From Amycolatopsis nalaikhensis (lineage in GTDB: Bacteria > Actinomycetota > Actinomycetes > Mycobacteriales > Pseudonocardiaceae): a DNA stretch of 64,000 nucleotides. The stretch spans positions 2,983,501 through 3,047,500 of the forward strand of contig NZ_CP127173.1 of NCBI RefSeq assembly GCF_030264295.1, read 5' to 3'. The notes below the pieces were generated by a model, which saw nothing but the letters and a program-made list of their open reading frames with translations, made no database searches and was not told where the DNA came from. Position numbers and translations under genes: made by a program. Below are positions 9,514-16,885 of the stretch, piece after piece; positions within the stretch are counted from its first letter, which is position 1, and the number at the start of each line of letters is the position of its first letter.

Positions 9514-11960
9514 TGTTCAAGCTCGCGCTCCGGACCCTCCGCCTGCGCAAGGGCGGCTTCCTGGCGACGTTCGTCGCCGTGTTCTTCGGCGCGTTGATCG
9601 TCTCGGCGTGCGGTGGCCTGATGGAGACGGGCATCCGGTCGGAGACGCCGGTGCAGCGGCTGGCCGCGGCGCCGATCGTCGTCGGCGGGCAGCAGGCGCT
9701 CGCCCTGCCGGAGGAGGACCCGGCGACCCGCGACCCGGACGAGAAGCAGAAGTTCGAGCACGCGACGCTGCCCGAGCGCGTCCGGCTCGACGCGGCGCTG
9801 GCCGATCGCCTGCGCGCGGTCCCCGGCGTCACGGACGTCGTCGGCGAGGTCAGCTTCCCGGCTCAGGTCGGTGCGGCGAGCGCCTTCGGGCACGCGTGGG
9901 ATTCCGCCGTGCTGACGCCGTATGCGCTCAGCGGGCAGCCGCCGAAGCCGGGCGAAGTCGTCGTGGACGCCGGGCTGGGGATCGGGATCGGGGCGACCGT
10001 GCCCGTCGCGGCGCACGGCGTGATCGGCGAGTACCGCGTCTCGGGAGTCGCCGAGGCACCGCAGGCCATGCGGGACTCCGCGCTGTTCTTCGCGGCTTCG
10101 GACGCTTCGCGGTTGTCCGGTCACCCCGGGAAGTTCGACACCATCGGCGTTTTCGGCGGGGACGTCGCCGCGGTGACGGCGGCCGTCGGGGACGCCGGGG
10201 TCGTGGCGACCGGCGTCGAGCGTGGTGTCTTCGAGTTCCCCGAGGTCGGCAAGAGCGGCGAGGACCTGGTCGTGCTGGCCGCGGTGTCCGGCGGGCTGTC
10301 GGCGATGGTCATGGTGTTCGTCGTCGCGGGCACGCTCACCCTGTCGACCCAGCAGCGCCAGCGTGAACTCGCCTTGCTGCGGGCGATCGGCACGACCCCG
10401 CGCCAGCTGCGGCGGATGGTCCTCGGCGAGGCGCTCGTCGTCGGGCTGCTGGCCGTCGGCGCGGCGGTCGCGCTCGGCCCGGTGCTCGGGAACTGGCTGT
10501 TCGGCCAGCTCGCGGCGAACCACGTCGTCCCCGACGTGCTGCGGTTCGAGCAGGGCTGGCTTCCCGCGACGGTCGCCGCGGGCGCGTCGCTGCTCGCCGT
10601 CGTGGCCGCGTCCTTCGTCGCCGGACGACGGGCTTCCAGGGTCCGCCCGACCGAGGCGCTCGCAGAAGCCGCCGTCGAGCGGCGCTGGCTGACGCCGATC
10701 CGGCTGGTCACCGCGATCCTGTGCTTCGCGGGCGGCACCGCGCTGGGGATCGTCACGGTCGCCGTGATGACCGGCCCGGTCGCGGCCAGCACGGCGGGTC
10801 CGGCGGTGATGCTGTGGGCGTTCGGGGTCGCGGCGATCAGCCCCGGCGTGACCAAGGTGACGGCGATGCTGCTGCGCTGGCCGGTGCAGGCGATCACCGG
10901 CGTCAACGGCCGGATCGCGCTGCGCAACACCCGCGTCGGCGCGGTCCGGACGGCGGGCGCGGTCACCCCGATCATGCTCGCGGTCGGCATCGCGACCGCC
11001 AACATCTACCTGCAGACGACCCAGGAAGCCGTCTCGAACCAGGCGTTCACCGAGGACCTGCGCGCGGACGCGGTCGTCGCCGGGCTGGGCGGGCTGGACC
11101 CGTCGGTGCTGGCGCGGGTCAGCGCGGTCCCGGGTGTCGCCGGCGCTTCGGAGTACGTCACGAGCACGGTGTTCATCGAGAAGCCGTTCGACTCGGGGCA
11201 GGCGGACGACGGCTGGCCCGCGCTCGGGGTCAGCGAGCTGTCCGGGACCGCCGTCGTCGTGCCGGACACCCTGGACCGCCGCGTCGGCGACACGCTGTCC
11301 CTGCGGCTGGGCGACGGGACGCCGGTGGACGTGCGGGTGACCGCCGTCGAGCACCAGCGCCCCGGGTTCGAACGGCTCGTGCTGCCCGCCGGGCTGCTGG
11401 CCCCGCACACGACGCTCGGGCTGGCACCGCAGCTGCTGGTGCGTGCGGCCGAAGGCGTCGACACGGCGACGTTGACCGCCCGCCTCCGCGAGGCGACGGC
11501 CGGGTCGCCGGTGTCGGTCGGGGATCGCGACACGCTGATCGCGGCGCACGCGAAGGGCAACGAGATCGGCGCGTGGGTCAACTACCTGCTCGTCGGCATG
11601 ATCATCGCGTACACGGTGATTTCGGTGGTGAACACGCTGGTGATGGCGACCGCCCGGCGGCGGCGCGAGTTCGGGCTGCAGCGCCTGAGCGGGTTCACCC
11701 GCGGCCAGGTGCTGCGGATGGCGGGCATCGAGGGCGGCCTGATCGCGGCGATCGCGGTGCTGCTCGGGACGGTCGTCGCGGCGGGCGCGATCGTGCCGTT
11801 CTGCCTCGTGGTGACCGGATCGCTGCTCCCGTCCGGGCCACTGGCGGTCTACCTGGTGGTGCTCGCGCTGGCCGTGGTGCTCTCGCTGGGCGCGATCCTC
11901 GTCCCGGCCTGGGCGGCGACCCGGGGCCGTGCGGTGGACGCCACATCGATCGGGGAGTGA
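9513..11960 (+). CDS. FtsX-like ABC transporter permease
   Basis: 815 aa. Ten-TM arrangement: an N-terminal TM helix, a large extracytoplasmic domain (about 45-260), three TM helices forming an FtsX domain (about 265-385), further TM helices, a second extracytoplasmic domain and a C-terminal FtsX domain (about 695-810). This is the duplicated FtsX/MacB permease type. It works with the upstream ATPase to move lipids, peptides or drugs across or out of the membrane; the cargo is unknown. The ATG overlaps the ATPase stop. The next gene, pyrE, is unrelated and separated by a hairpin. Confidence 0.9.
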   Translation: MFKLALRTLRLRKGGFLATFVAVFFGALIVSACGGLMETGIRSETPVQRLAAAPIVVGGQQALALPEEDPATRDPDEKQKFEHATLPERVRLDAALADRLRAVPGVTDVVGEVSFPAQVGAASAFGHAWDSAVLTPYALSGQPPKPGEVVVDAGLGIGIGATVPVAAHGVIGEYRVSGVAEAPQAMRDSALFFAASDASRLSGHPGKFDTIGVFGGDVAAVTAAVGDAGVVATGVERGVFEFPEVGKSGEDLVVLAAVSGGLSAMVMVFVVAGTLTLSTQQRQRELALLRAIGTTPRQLRRMVLGEALVVGLLAVGAAVALGPVLGNWLFGQLAANHVVPDVLRFEQGWLPATVAAGASLLAVVAASFVAGRRASRVRPTEALAEAAVERRWLTPIRLVTAILCFAGGTALGIVTVAVMTGPVAASTAGPAVMLWAFGVAAISPGVTKVTAMLLRWPVQAITGVNGRIALRNTRVGAVRTAGAVTPIMLAVGIATANIYLQTTQEAVSNQAFTEDLRADAVVAGLGGLDPSVLARVSAVPGVAGASEYVTSTVFIEKPFDSGQADDGWPALGVSELSGTAVVVPDTLDRRVGDTLSLRLGDGTPVDVRVTAVEHQRPGFERLVLPAGLLAPHTTLGLAPQLLVRAAEGVDTATLTARLREATAGSPVSVGDRDTLIAAHAKGNEIGAWVNYLLVGMIIAYTVISVVNTLVMATARRRREFGLQRLSGFTRGQVLRMAGIEGGLIAAIAVLLGTVVAAGAIVPFCLVVTGSLLPSGPLAVYLVVLALAVVLSLGAILVPAWAATRGRAVDATSIGE

Positions 11961-11962
11961 GG

Positions 11963-11989
11963 ACGGCCGTGTGTAAGACTCACGGCCGT
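11963..11989. promoter_or_regulatory. Hairpin enclosing the pyrE start codon
   Basis: ACGGCCGTG and CACGGCCGT form a perfect 9-bp stem around a 9-base loop (TGTAAGACT). The 3' arm runs into the GTG start of pyrE at 11988. It begins 3 bp after the permease stop. It may terminate the ABC operon or mask pyrE initiation. Confidence 0.45.
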
Positions 11990-12551
11990 GGCGAACCCCG
12001 GGTTGGATCAAGCGGCGAAACTCGAACTGGCCAGGCTGGTCACCGATCTTTCCGTGGTGCACGGAAAAGTGACCCTGGCCTCCGGCAAGGAAGCCGACTA
12101 CTACATCGACCTCCGGCGGGCGACGCTGCACCACGCGGCCGCGCCGCTGATCGGCAAGCTCCTGCGCCAGCTGACGGCGGACTGGGACTACGTGGCGGCG
12201 GGCGGCCTCACGCTCGGCGCCGACCCGGTGGCGCTGGCGATGCTGCACTCGGCGGCGTCCGACGGCGTGGTGCTGGACGCGTTCGTCGTCCGGAAGGCCG
12301 TGAAGGAACACGGCATGCAGCGCCGCATCGAGGGCATGGAGGTCCGCGGCCAGCGAGTGCTGGCGGTCGAGGACACGTCCACGACGGGCGGCAGCGTCCT
12401 GACGGCGGTCGAGGCCCTGCGCGAAGCGGGCGCGAACGTCGTCGGCGTCGTGACGGTGGTCGACCGCGACACCGGCGCGCGCGAGGCCATCGAGAAGGAA
12501 GGCCTCGAGTACCGCTACATCCTCGGCAAGGACGACCTCGGCCTGGACTGA
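11988..12551 (+). CDS. pyrE: Orotate phosphoribosyltransferase
   Basis: 187 aa, normal length. It transfers ribose-5-phosphate from PRPP to orotate, giving OMP in pyrimidine synthesis. The PRPP-binding motif appears as VLAVEDTSTTGGSVLTAVEALREAG (shown in part: VEDTSTTGGS, about residues 125-134), with the substrate-loop lysines in VVRKAVKEHG before it. The N-terminal DYYIDLR is typical of the family. The GTG start lies inside a hairpin and lacks a ribosome site. Position between clpB and the SpoU methyltransferase matches the mycobacterial order. The other pyr genes are not here. Confidence 0.93.
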   Translation: MANPGLDQAAKLELARLVTDLSVVHGKVTLASGKEADYYIDLRRATLHHAAAPLIGKLLRQLTADWDYVAAGGLTLGADPVALAMLHSAASDGVVLDAFVVRKAVKEHGMQRRIEGMEVRGQRVLAVEDTSTTGGSVLTAVEALREAGANVVGVVTVVDRDTGAREAIEKEGLEYRYILGKDDLGLD

Positions 12552-12558
12552 TTCGCCC

Positions 12559-12576
12559 CGGTGACCCAGGTCACCG
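12559..12576. terminator. Hairpin between pyrE and the ECF sigma gene
   Basis: CGGTGACC-CA-GGTCACCG is a perfect 8-bp inverted repeat, 8 bp after the pyrE stop and 56 bp before the sigma-factor start. It could end pyrE transcription or be an operator for the sigma operon. No U-tract follows. Confidence 0.4.
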
Positions 12577-12631
12577 ACAATCACCCCGTGACGTTTTCCG
12601 CGCTCCCGTGTCCTCCCCCTGAGGAGGTGCC

Positions 12632-13198
12632 GTGACGACGACCAGCGCGGAGCCCGGTACGCCGCTCGACGACGCGACCCTCGTCGGGCGCGCGCGGGAC
12701 GGCGACGTCCGGGCCTACGAGCAGCTCGTGCTGCGCTACCAGGGCCCGATGTTCCGGCTCGCGGTGAAGATGCTCGCCCACCGCGGCGACGCCGAAGACG
12801 TCGTGCAGGAGGTGTTCCTCAACGCCTGGCGCAAGCTGGACCAGCTCGGCGAGGACGCGGCGTTCGTCGGCTGGCTCTACCGGGCCACCACGAACCGCTG
12901 CCTCAACGCGATCCGCGCGCGGCGGCCCCAGGCCGACGTCGACCTCGACGCGGCCGAGTCGCCGCGGGCCGATCTGCAGCCGGAGCGGGCCGCGCAGGTC
13001 AGCGGGCAGCTCGCGGCGTTGAACGCGGCGCTGGCGGAGCTCACGCCCGAGCAGAGAGCGTGCTGGCTGTTGCGCGAGGTGCACGGCCGGTCCTACGAAG
13101 AGATCGGCGAAGTGGTCGGCGCGAACGCGACCGCGGTCCGCGGCCGGATCGCGCGTGCCAGGGCACAGCTGGCGGAGGTGATGAAGCCATGGCGATGA
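12632..13198 (+). CDS. ECF sigma factor of the Asp23 operon
   Basis: 188 aa from a GTG with GAGGAGG upstream. Region 2 spans about 20-90 (YEQLVLRYQGPMFRLA, then DAEDVVQEVFLNAWRKL) and region 4 about 128-180 (LTPEQRACWLLREVHGRSYEEIGEVVG). It redirects RNA polymerase to stress promoters. The next gene encodes a zinc-type anti-sigma domain, its likely antagonist, and the downstream genes encode Asp23 envelope-stress proteins, so it probably drives this same operon. A strong GGAGG for the anti-sigma gene is embedded in its 3' end, implying translational coupling. Confidence 0.9.
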   Translation: MTTTSAEPGTPLDDATLVGRARDGDVRAYEQLVLRYQGPMFRLAVKMLAHRGDAEDVVQEVFLNAWRKLDQLGEDAAFVGWLYRATTNRCLNAIRARRPQADVDLDAAESPRADLQPERAAQVSGQLAALNAALAELTPEQRACWLLREVHGRSYEEIGEVVGANATAVRGRIARARAQLAEVMKPWR

Positions 13199-13746
13199 CG
13201 GACTACGAGCTGCCCTGCGAACGCGGTGTCGAGCAGGTGTGGGAGCGGCTCGACGCGGTCGGCGCCGGGCTGGCCGACGAGCACGAGCTGACCTGCCCGC
13301 ACTGCCGCGCCGCGCGCGAGAGCCTGCTGGCCCTGCGCGAGGTCACCGCGGAACTGGTGGCCGAGGACGACGCGCCGTCGCCGGACCTGTTCGGCCGGAT
13401 CATGTCGGCGGTGCGGGCCGAGGTGCGGCGCGGCTCGATGGTGCCGCTGCCGACCCCGGAACCCGGGCTCGTCGAGATCAGCGAGCAGGCGGTGGCGGCG
13501 GTCCTGCGGTACGCGGCGGACACCGTGGACGGCGTCCGGGCCCGGCGCTGCCGGCTCCGCGCGGACGGCGAAGGCGTCGTCGAAGTCGAACTCACCCTCG
13601 CGGTGAGCCTGCGGAACGTCGACGGCGGTGAAGCGTTGGCGAAGGTGCGGGAGCGGGTGACCGCGGCGGCCGCGGCTCGGGTGGGCCTGACGCTGGCGAA
13701 GCTCGATCTGCTCGTGGACGACGTGTATGGGGAGCCAGGGGAATGA
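13189..13746 (+). CDS. Zinc anti-sigma domain fused to an Asp23-like domain
   Basis: 185 aa. The N-terminal 45 residues carry C10, then H32-x3-C36-x2-C39, the classic zinc-associated anti-sigma (ZAS) pattern. Residues about 90-180 look like an Asp23/Gls24 domain (alternating strands, ending in a hydrophobic LDLLVDDVYG). It would bind the adjacent ECF sigma and sense envelope state through Asp23 partners; this is inference. The ATG at 13189 sits 10 bp after GGAGG; a second ATG at 13195 makes an ATGA overlap with the sigma stop. It ends in an ATGA overlap with the next gene. No transmembrane helix is visible, unlike many anti-sigmas. Confidence 0.75.
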   Translation: MAMTDYELPCERGVEQVWERLDAVGAGLADEHELTCPHCRAARESLLALREVTAELVAEDDAPSPDLFGRIMSAVRAEVRRGSMVPLPTPEPGLVEISEQAVAAVLRYAADTVDGVRARRCRLRADGEGVVEVELTLAVSLRNVDGGEALAKVRERVTAAAAARVGLTLAKLDLLVDDVYGEPGE

Positions 13747-14105
13747 GCGTTGATTACGTCGTCGCCGATCCGGTGATCGCCAGCGTGGCGGCGCGGGCGG
13801 CGATCGCCACGCCGGGTGTGGTGCGCCTCGAACCGGGCCTGCGCGGCCTGGTGACGGCGTGGACGCGCGCGGCCCGCCAGCGCTGGAAGGGCCTCGACCC
13901 GGCGCCGGCGGACGGCGTCCGGGTGCGCACCGCGGACGGCCGGGTGACGGTGCACGTCGACCTGGTGACGGCCGCGGCCGACCAGGCGGCGGCGGTGGGC
14001 CGCGCGGTCCAGCGCTCGGTGACGCGGTTCGTCAGCGAGCAGACCGGCCTGGTCGTCGACGAGGTCTCGGTGTCCATCATGGACATCGAGCCGGCGCCCC
14101 GGTGA
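13743..14105 (+). CDS. Asp23/Gls24 family envelope-stress protein
   Basis: 120 aa. The sequence fits the Asp23 fold: an N-terminal VIASVAARAAIATPGVVRL (the family's typical start), a strand-rich middle with VRTADGRVTVHVDLVT, and a C-terminal V-x-x-V-x-V-x-I-x-D segment (VDEVSVSIMDI). Asp23 proteins line the inner face of the membrane through an AmaP anchor and support envelope homeostasis. It is joined to both neighbours by 4-base overlaps. A central lysine/arginine-rich insert (TRAARQRWKG) distinguishes it from the other copies here. Confidence 0.82.
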   Translation: MSVDYVVADPVIASVAARAAIATPGVVRLEPGLRGLVTAWTRAARQRWKGLDPAPADGVRVRTADGRVTVHVDLVTAAADQAAAVGRAVQRSVTRFVSEQTGLVVDEVSVSIMDIEPAPR

Positions 14106-14422
14106 CCGCGGCCGAAGCCGTCGAGCGGATCGTCGGCGCCCTCAAGGAGATCGACGGCCTCCGCCCGGCGACGCCGGTGTCGCCCGAAACGACGTGGCTG
14201 CCGGTGGACTGGGACGGCATGGCCGTCGACCTCTCGGCGGAGGTCGTCCAGGTCCGCCTGATCGCGACGCGGCTGCCGATCCCGCCGCTGCTGGACCGGG
14301 CGGCCGAGGCCGTGCGCCCGGTGCTGGCGGGCACGGAGTGGGCGGAAGCCCGGCTGCGGCTGGTCGTCACCGACCTCGACGGCGCGGCGTTCGCCGGAGA
14401 CCCACGTCACACGAACGGGTAA
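14102..14422 (+). CDS. Small Asp23-operon protein
   Basis: 106 aa from a GTG that overlaps the previous stop (GTGA). It begins with a helix (AAEAVERIVGALKEIDGL) and then shows strand-like segments, including AVDLSAEVVQVRLIATRLPIPPLLDRAAEAV and LRLVVTDLDGA (quoted in part). The strand-helix layout resembles a degenerate Asp23-type domain, but the family's hallmark ending is missing. No signal peptide or TM helix. Found in the sigma-anti-sigma-Asp23 run, so an envelope-stress role is likely by context only. It closes the first part of the operon; an 82-bp gap with its own hairpin follows. Confidence 0.7.
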   Translation: MTAAEAVERIVGALKEIDGLRPATPVSPETTWLPVDWDGMAVDLSAEVVQVRLIATRLPIPPLLDRAAEAVRPVLAGTEWAEARLRLVVTDLDGAAFAGDPRHTNG

Positions 14423-14459
14423 GTGACGATCTCCCTCCTCCCGGGTCCTTACCTACGAA

Positions 14460-14476
14460 CAAGGCGAAAAGCCTTG
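14460..14476 (+). promoter_or_regulatory. Leader hairpin before the second Asp23 gene
   Basis: CAAGGC-GAAAA-GCCTTG forms a 6-bp stem in the 82-bp gap before the Asp23 gene at 14505, followed by a GGGAGG ribosome site. It suggests a separate promoter and a structured leader here, but could also be a weak attenuator. Confidence 0.35.
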
Positions 14477-14504
14477 AGGCACAGGACATCCAGGGAGGAA
14501 CGCG

Positions 14505-14945
14505 ATGACCGCGACGGCCGAGAAGAACACGGTGGCCACCACCGAGACCGCCCTCGTCACCAAGCAGGGCACGACCACCATCGCCGACACGGTGGTCCAG
14601 AAGATCGCCGGGCTGGCCGCCCGCGAAGTGACCGGCGTGCACGACCTCGGCGGCGGCGCGGCCCGCGCGCTGAGCGCGATCCGCGACCGCATCCCGGGCG
14701 CGTCCGCCAGCGTCGGCCAGGGCGTGTCGGTCGAGGTCGGCGAGAAGCAGGCGGCGGTCGACCTGCAGCTGCTCGTCGAGTACGGCGTCGCGATCGCGGA
14801 CCTCGCGCGGGCGGTGCGCCGCAACGTGATCACCGCGATCGAGCAGATGACCGGGCTGGAGGTCGTCGAGGTGAACATCAACGTCACCGACGTCCACATC
14901 CCGGGTGACGACGACGAGTCCGCGGTCTCGGACCGGGTGCAGTGA
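14505..14945 (+). CDS. Asp23/Gls24 family envelope-stress protein (main copy)
   Basis: 146 aa and the most canonical Asp23 in the operon. It has GTTTIADTVVQKIAGLAAREVTGVHDL at its start (in part), a glycine-rich turn, SVEVGEKQAAVDLQLLVEYGVAIADLA in the middle, and the closing motif VVEVNINVTDVHIPGDD. About 20 unstructured residues precede the domain. Asp23 is an abundant membrane-associated stress protein held by AmaP. A good ribosome site (GGGAGG) and a 5' hairpin suggest independent, strong expression. The stop is 1 bp before the GTG of the DUF2273 gene. Confidence 0.88.
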   Translation: MTATAEKNTVATTETALVTKQGTTTIADTVVQKIAGLAAREVTGVHDLGGGAARALSAIRDRIPGASASVGQGVSVEVGEKQAAVDLQLLVEYGVAIADLARAVRRNVITAIEQMTGLEVVEVNINVTDVHIPGDDDESAVSDRVQ

Positions 14946-14946
14946 C

Positions 14947-15129
14947 GTGAACGCGACCCTTCTCGGCCTGCTGTACGGACTGGCACTGGGGTTCGCGGCG
15001 GGGTTCGGCGGGTTCGGTGTCTTCGTGGCGGTGCTCGTGCTGGGCGGGCTCGGCCTGCTGGCCGGGCGCTGGCTCGACGGCAAGCTCGACCTGTCGGCCC
15101 TCGTGGGCGCCGCGCGCGAGCGGAGGTAG
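14947..15129 (+). CDS. DUF2273 small membrane protein
   Basis: 60 aa from a GTG. Two hydrophobic segments (LLYGLALGFAAGFGGFGVF and AVLVLGGLGLLAGRWLDGKL) match the small DUF2273 family, which co-occurs with Asp23 and AmaP genes in Gram-positives. It probably helps anchor Asp23 proteins to the membrane, though its exact role is not established. The gene is squeezed between two Asp23 genes with 1- to 2-bp gaps, strong evidence that it is translated. Confidence 0.82.
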   Translation: MNATLLGLLYGLALGFAAGFGGFGVFVAVLVLGGLGLLAGRWLDGKLDLSALVGAARERR

Positions 15130-15131
15130 CC

Positions 15132-15431
15132 GTGGAACGCGGAGTGACGACGGTGGCCCCGCGGGCGGTGCGGCGGATCGCCGCGCGCGCCGCCCGCGAG
15201 GTCGACGGCGTGGCCGGGGACGTCACCGCCGAGGCCACTGTGGACGGTGAAGCGACCACTGTGGACGTTCGGCTGCCGGTGGCGTACCCGGCCCCGATCG
15301 AGGCGACGGCCGAGCGGGTCCGGGCGCACCTGCTCGGCCGGACGGCCGAGCTGACGGGGCTGACGACGAGGCGCGTGGACATCACGATCGCGCTGTCCCG
15401 GCCGGCGGAGCCGAGGCGGCGAGTCCGGTGA
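15132..15431 (+). CDS. Asp23/Gls24 family protein (short copy)
   Basis: 99 aa from a GTG 2 bp after the DUF2273 stop. The start (VAPRAVRRIAARAAREVDGVAG) and end (LTTRRVDITIALSRP) match the Asp23 fold, and the centre (ATVDVRLPVAYPAPIEATAERVRAHL, in part) supplies the strand and helix. It is a minimal Asp23 domain with a basic C-terminal tail of arginines. It overlaps the next gene by 4 bases (GTGA). As with the other copies, a structural role at the membrane is inferred from the operon. Confidence 0.8.
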   Translation: MERGVTTVAPRAVRRIAARAAREVDGVAGDVTAEATVDGEATTVDVRLPVAYPAPIEATAERVRAHLLGRTAELTGLTTRRVDITIALSRPAEPRRRVR

Positions 15432-15952
15432 GGCGGCCGCGGCGGAGCGTCCCGGCGGTGCTGACGGCGCTGGTGGTGCTGGCGGCGTGCGCGCTGGTGG
15501 CGACGGCGCTGGTCCAGCGGCTGCTGGGCGAGCGTCCGGTGCTGTCGTTCGAGGCGGTCGCGAGCCGGGTGCACGAGACGACGTGGAACGAACTGCCCGT
15601 GCTCGTCGGGGGCGGGGCAGCGGTTCTGACGGGTCTCGCGCTCCTGGCGGCGGCGGTGTCACGGGGGCGGCCGGTGGTGCTGGCGCTGTCGCCGGTACCG
15701 GGCGTCGAGGCGGGCACGACCCGCCACGGGTTGCGGACCTCGCTGCGCTCAGAAGCGGCGGGGGTGGACGGGGTCGCGGCGACGGCGGTGAAGCTCCGGC
15801 GGCGGAAGGTGAGGGTGAAGGTGCGGACGAACCGGACGAACACGGACGGCCTCGCCGAGGCGGTGGGGACGGCGGTTTCGTGGAAGCTGGAGCAGGTGGG
15901 ACTGGCGAAGGTGCCCGCGGTGCGGGTCCGGGTACGAGGAGGAGCGCGATGA
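15428..15952 (+). CDS. DUF6286 membrane protein
   Basis: 174 aa from a GTG overlapping the previous stop. Two TM helices lie at about 10-30 (VLTALVVLAACALVATALV) and 58-80, with an extracytoplasmic loop between them. A basic C-terminal domain follows, rich in Lys/Arg around residues 118-135 (KLRRRKVRVKVRTNRT). This matches the DUF6286 family found in actinobacterial Asp23 operons. It may be an additional membrane anchor. Its stop overlaps (ATGA) a short ORF carried by a repeat element. Confidence 0.78.
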   Translation: MRRPRRSVPAVLTALVVLAACALVATALVQRLLGERPVLSFEAVASRVHETTWNELPVLVGGGAAVLTGLALLAAAVSRGRPVVLALSPVPGVEAGTTRHGLRTSLRSEAAGVDGVAATAVKLRRRKVRVKVRTNRTNTDGLAEAVGTAVSWKLEQVGLAKVPAVRVRVRGGAR

Positions 15953-16080
15953 ACGGCCCAAAGCGCCCCAATGTGGCCTTGGTTGCGTCTGACGCACCCA
16001 AGGTGGCCTTCGGTGCGTCAGACGCACCGAAGGCCACGTTGGGGCGCTTGGGACCGGCGGGGCTGGGCGGTGCGCGATGA
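15949..16080 (+). CDS. Repeat-encoded 43-residue ORF bridging two operon genes
   Basis: The ORF starts at an ATGA overlap with the DUF6286 stop and ends at an ATGA overlap with the AmaP-like start. Almost all of it is the composite palindromic repeat at 15958-16052. The peptide contains a repeated ASDAPK unit followed by a hydrophobic-glycine pair. It probably has no function of its own, but it keeps ribosomes moving across the insertion and so preserves coupling. Translation is unproven. Confidence 0.4.
   Translation: MNGPKRPNVALVASDAPKVAFGASDAPKATLGRLGPAGLGGAR
15958..16052. repeat. Composite palindromic repeat, copy A
   Basis: Outer arms AAGCGCCCCAA (15961 onward) and TTGGGGCGCTT (to 16049) enclose two internal hairpins. 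The first has TTGG/CCAA ends and GCGTC-T-GACGC at its core; the second has TTCGGTGCGTC-A-GACGCACCGAA as arms and loop. GGTGGCC separates them. About 95 bp in all. A second copy with the internal hairpins in reverse order is at 34211-34302, so the copies lie in opposite orientation. Confidence 0.85.
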
Positions 16081-16622
16081 ACCGGCCCGCCGCCCTCAAC
16101 CGGACCCTCCTCGCCCTCATCGGCTTCCTCCTGCTCGCCGCGGGCGGGTTCGCGCTCGCCACTCACTTCGGCAAGCTCCGCCTGCTCGACCCGGCCGCGC
16201 CGCTCGTTCCCGGCGCCGCACCCCCGCCCACCTGGGTGTTCTGGGTGGCGATCGCCGCCTCCGTGGTTCTCGGGCTGCTCTGCCTCCGGTGGCTGGCCGC
16301 GCAGGCGTTCCGGCGGCCGAAGACCGTCGCCTGGCGCACGGACCACGCCGACGGCTCCCTCGTGCTCGACTCGGCCGCCGTCGCCGCTCCCATCGCCGCC
16401 GACATCGAGGGCTACGACGGCGTCCGGGCCGCGAAAGCCTGGCTCAGCGGGCCGCGGGAGGCGCCCGAGCTGTCCCTCGTCGTCACCGCCGACCGGGACG
16501 TCCGGCCGCGGATCGCCGAGCACGCGCTGCCGCGGCTCAAGCAGGCCCTCGAGGTCGACGACCTGCCCGTCCGGCTGGAACTTCGGCTGACCACGAAGAC
16601 CGGGGGTCGGCGTACCGTCTGA
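16077..16622 (+). CDS. AmaP-like alkaline shock membrane anchor protein
   Basis: 181 aa. Two TM helices at about 8-28 and 58-80 flank a short loop. They are followed by a cytoplasmic domain resembling the Asp23-binding region of AmaP (SLVLDSAAVAAPIAADIEGYDGV, in part, then LSLVVTADRDV). AmaP tethers Asp23 to the membrane. It is the last clear member of the operon and starts by ATGA overlap with the repeat-derived ORF. Length is close to known AmaP proteins. Sequence identity to characterised AmaP cannot be judged here. Confidence 0.78.
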   Translation: MNRPAALNRTLLALIGFLLLAAGGFALATHFGKLRLLDPAAPLVPGAAPPPTWVFWVAIAASVVLGLLCLRWLAAQAFRRPKTVAWRTDHADGSLVLDSAAVAAPIAADIEGYDGVRAAKAWLSGPREAPELSLVVTADRDVRPRIAEHALPRLKQALEVDDLPVRLELRLTTKTGGRRTV

Positions 16623-16625
16623 ACC

Positions 16626-16775
16626 ATGGACGAGCCGCCGGAACCGGACCCGGACTGGACGAAGCCCGACCGGGAGAAACCGAACGAATACCCACGCGAG
16701 GCACCCACCCGGTACCCCGCCAAGCGCCCGCCGGAATTCCCACCCGGCGTGACGCCCCCGTCACCGCCCAGGTGA
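16626..16775 (+). CDS. Short proline-rich hypothetical protein
   Basis: 49 aa: starts MDEPPEPDPDW and is dominated by Pro, Glu, Asp and Arg, ending PPGVTPPSPPR. It begins 3 bp after the AmaP-like stop. It has no signal peptide, TM helix or known motif and is predicted to be disordered. The close spacing favours a real gene. The low-complexity composition and lack of homology I can recall keep confidence moderate. Confidence 0.5.
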   Translation: MDEPPEPDPDWTKPDREKPNEYPREAPTRYPAKRPPEFPPGVTPPSPPR

Positions 16776-16885
16776 ACGCGCTGCTCCGGTGGGTTAAACA
16801 TCACACCGCTGGGCATCCGAGGAGGCGGCCTGATCCGTTCCGCGGAGTAAAGTCGCTGGTAGGGGGACGGTGAAGGGGGCGGGTG

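Noticed and set aside
15958..16052. CRISPR-like array
   Set aside because: Two hairpins in tandem look repetitive, but there are no equal spacers and no cas genes. It is a composite palindrome with another copy at 34211-34302.
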